Program-made: the position numbers and the translations under genes
Notes under the pieces: model-generated
Databases searched by the model: none
The model's input: the letters and a program-made list of their open reading frames with translations, nothing else
What the model was told of the DNA's origin: nothing
Part shown: in pieces, positions 62,301 through 64,000 of the stretch
How the letters are laid out: each line of letters starts with the position of its first letter
How positions within the stretch are numbered: position 1 is the stretch's first letter
From: Cytophagales bacterium
GTDB taxonomy: Bacteria > Bacteroidota > Bacteroidia > Cytophagales > Cyclobacteriaceae
Length of the DNA stretch: 64,000 bases
Assembly: GCA_017303795.1 (NCBI GenBank)
Contig: JAFLBR010000007.1
Span: 186,001 to 250,000, forward strand
Direction of reading: 5' to 3'

Positions 62301-64000
62301 ATGAAATTCATTGTCAAATTTTTTGTTTTGATTCTATTGATCTCTTCATGTGAAGATAATTTTGAGGCTCAAAAAAAGAGAGAGAAACTTCCGTCCGCTT
62401 TTTTTACAACCCTAGATAACGAACCGAGTTTATACACCGCTCTTGATCAGGCAGGTTTCTTTCAAAATAAGAACAAGTCAAGCAAGTTAATGTCTGGCAT
62501 TACGGATTTTAAAGCTGACTCGATATTAAAAGTAATTCAGGCTGATAGCGTTAACTATACCTACTCGCTCTTTCTTGATAAAGAGAGTACCCTTTATTCT
62601 TTCAAGAATCTGGTTTTCAGTAGTTATTCGGATGGATTTTTAGCTTACATACTAGAATACACTTCTGATAGACCAATTAAATCTTTTGAATCATTTACCG
62701 GCAAAGTAGTGAAATACGACTTGGAGGGGAGACTACTTGATGAAACATCTGTAGGGAATAATAGTAATGAAGGAGGTAGGACAAAAGCCTGTTTTGCAGA
62801 AGTTGAAATGGTTTGTGTCAGTGGTGGTGGCGTATCTACTGCTACAGGACTCCCATTACCTTGCCTGCAATGGGAAATGGTAATTACCATTGAGTGTTCA
62901 GGTGGTTCTGGAGGCTCGGGTGGAGCCACCGGAGGTTGGTATAGTCTTGGCACCTATATTCCAAATCCTGATGGCTATGGTGGCGGTTCAGGAACTGGTG
63001 GATCAAATTCAGGCGGAACTGGAGGAGTACCCCCAAGTGATAATCCCAATTTTGAAGGAGGCATTGGGGTTTTGCCCCCCACTCCAGAGTTCTTAAGATC
63101 TCAGCATTTTATCTCACAACTACCCACTTCAAGTCAATTGTTTATTCAAGAGAATGTGGCAGTAACTACAAGTATTTATAGTTACTTGGAGAGTAACGTA
63201 AACCCCACGGGTGAAGAATATCAATCAGATGCAATTCAATATGTAAAAGACCTGATTTATTTAGCTATACAAGAAAATGATGACGTGCTTTCAGAAAAGC
63301 TTATCAATATTGCCCTTATCACAGAAGATCAAGAATATTTTGTTAGACCATTGGATTATGTTTATTGTAGTCAAATTGATCCTTTCATTGCTTTAGACCT
63401 GAGTAATCCGGGGTTGCATCCTGCATTCATAACATACCTCACGGTTAAGTATCAAATACTCAAAGAACTCAATCCTGACTGGAGTGAAACTAAACTTATT
63501 TGGGAAACATCAAAAGATGTGGTACACATTACTCTCGATGTATTCGGTCTTGTACCTGTATTTGGCGAGGCGGCCGACCTTGTAAATGGAGTTATTTATA
63601 CTATTGAAGGCGATGGCCTAAATGCATCTCTTAGTTTCGCAAGCACGATTCCGCTGGCAGGATGGGCAACAATTTCAACAAAATACGGTTTAAAAATTGT
63701 TAATGCAGCCAGTGATATCAATTCGAAAGTAAAACTCGTCTGGTCAATTGCACCAGACGGTCTAATTAAGTTTGGTAGCGATAGTTACTGCCGTCAGCAA
63801 TTACGGAAAATGCTAGGTTTAGTTGTTGGCGATCCGCGTCAGGCACATCATATAATACCGCTCAATAAACAAACACATCTAGTTGTGCAAAAGGCAGCAA
63901 GTTCGGGTAATGCATTTCACTTAAATGAAGCACTAAACGGTATACCCTTAAGTACCGCTGTGCACAATGGAAGCCATGGTAATTATGACAACTTGATATT
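62301..64000 (+). CDS. Lipoprotein polymorphic toxin with C-terminal AHH nuclease domain (3' end missing)
   Basis: 566 residues visible, open to the window end. Lipoprotein signal MKFIVKFFVLILLISSC, Cys17 lipidated. An unassigned N-terminal region is followed by a Gly/Ser-rich linker (about 200-250) and a helical pre-toxin-like segment (LVPVFGEAADLVNGVIYTIE, STIPLAGWATISTKYG, about 415-465). The end has the AHH signature: QAHHIIP (Ala515-His517), then NAFHLNEALNGIPLSTAVHN and GSHGNYDNL (His555, His559). AHH belongs to the HNH/endonuclease VII superfamily and is used as the warhead of polymorphic toxins. A cognate immunity gene should follow beyond the window. Start ATG is preceded by a palindrome. 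Confidence 0.8.
   Translation, partial: MKFIVKFFVLILLISSCEDNFEAQKKREKLPSAFFTTLDNEPSLYTALDQAGFFQNKNKSSKLMSGITDFKADSILKVIQADSVNYTYSLFLDKESTLYSFKNLVFSSYSDGFLAYILEYTSDRPIKSFESFTGKVVKYDLEGRLLDETSVGNNSNEGGRTKACFAEVEMVCVSGGGVSTATGLPLPCLQWEMVITIECSGGSGGSGGATGGWYSLGTYIPNPDGYGGGSGTGGSNSGGTGGVPPSDNPNFEGGIGVLPPTPEFLRSQHFISQLPTSSQLFIQENVAVTTSIYSYLESNVNPTGEEYQSDAIQYVKDLIYLAIQENDDVLSEKLINIALITEDQEYFVRPLDYVYCSQIDPFIALDLSNPGLHPAFITYLTVKYQILKELNPDWSETKLIWETSKDVVHITLDVFGLVPVFGEAADLVNGVIYTIEGDGLNASLSFASTIPLAGWATISTKYGLKIVNAASDINSKVKLVWSIAPDGLIKFGSDSYCRQQLRKMLGLVVGDPRQAHHIIPLNKQTHLVVQKAASSGNAFHLNEALNGIPLSTAVHNGSHGNYDNLI

Overview
The window is a gene-dense piece of a Bacteroidota chromosome, most likely order Cytophagales (Chryseolinea/Fulvivirga-like). 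Evidence: promoters of the TTTG-N19/20-TAnnTTTG type (four good examples), almost no Shine-Dalgarno sequences, geranylgeranylglyceryl-phosphate synthase of the bacterial group, NqrF, LytS/LytTR pairs, SPOR and META lipoproteins, DUF1080 and DUF4407 proteins, and many Sec signal peptides ending in AQ. The organism assignment is inference from gene content. No rRNA, tRNA, CRISPR array, transposase or phage block was seen.

Layout. 0-3.4 kb: 3' end of secA, a SPOR lipoprotein, then galT with a GHMP sugar kinase. 3.4-7.2 kb (minus): an exported DUF1080/PA14-like protein and a secreted beta-propeller/cytochrome c protein, probably one periplasmic sugar-oxidation unit. 7.3-12.2 kb: M20 amidohydrolase, Na/Pi symporter, two small membrane proteins fused tightly to GGGP synthase, acylphosphatase. 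12.2-14 kb: a toxin islet with a SUKH immunity-type gene and a Fic toxin/FicA-type antitoxin pair. 14-20 kb (minus): gapN-deoC, tiny membrane proteins, and lpdA-ECF sigma-anti-sigma. 20-23 kb: fabG and a large secreted protein of unknown function.

22.9-27.7 kb is the regulatory highlight: promoter, SAM-I riboswitch, a 48-codon leader ORF ending in a run of cysteine codons, hairpins, then osmC-metY-metX-hom. This unit makes homocysteine/methionine precursors and appears to carry two sequential sensors (SAM and possibly cysteine). 27.8-32.7 kb: orphan nqrF, an arginase-family hydrolase, an Nramp-like transporter, DoxX. 32.8-35.6 kb: a short structured RNA with its own promoter and terminator, then rtcB and two paralogous TPR proteins. 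36.3-39.7 kb: oxyR and katG divergent around a palindromic operator.

39.7-54.7 kb holds mostly uncharacterised secreted, lipoprotein and membrane proteins, an exported aminotransferase, a membrane-anchored MutS-like ATPase next to free-methionine sulfoxide reductase, a membrane-anchored FMN glutamate-synthase-like enzyme and a secreted von Willebrand A protein. 54.9-62 kb: LytS/LytTR two-component pair, META lipoprotein, DUF4407, tex. The window ends inside a large lipoprotein whose C-terminus is an AHH-type HNH nuclease, i.e. a polymorphic toxin cut off by the window edge.
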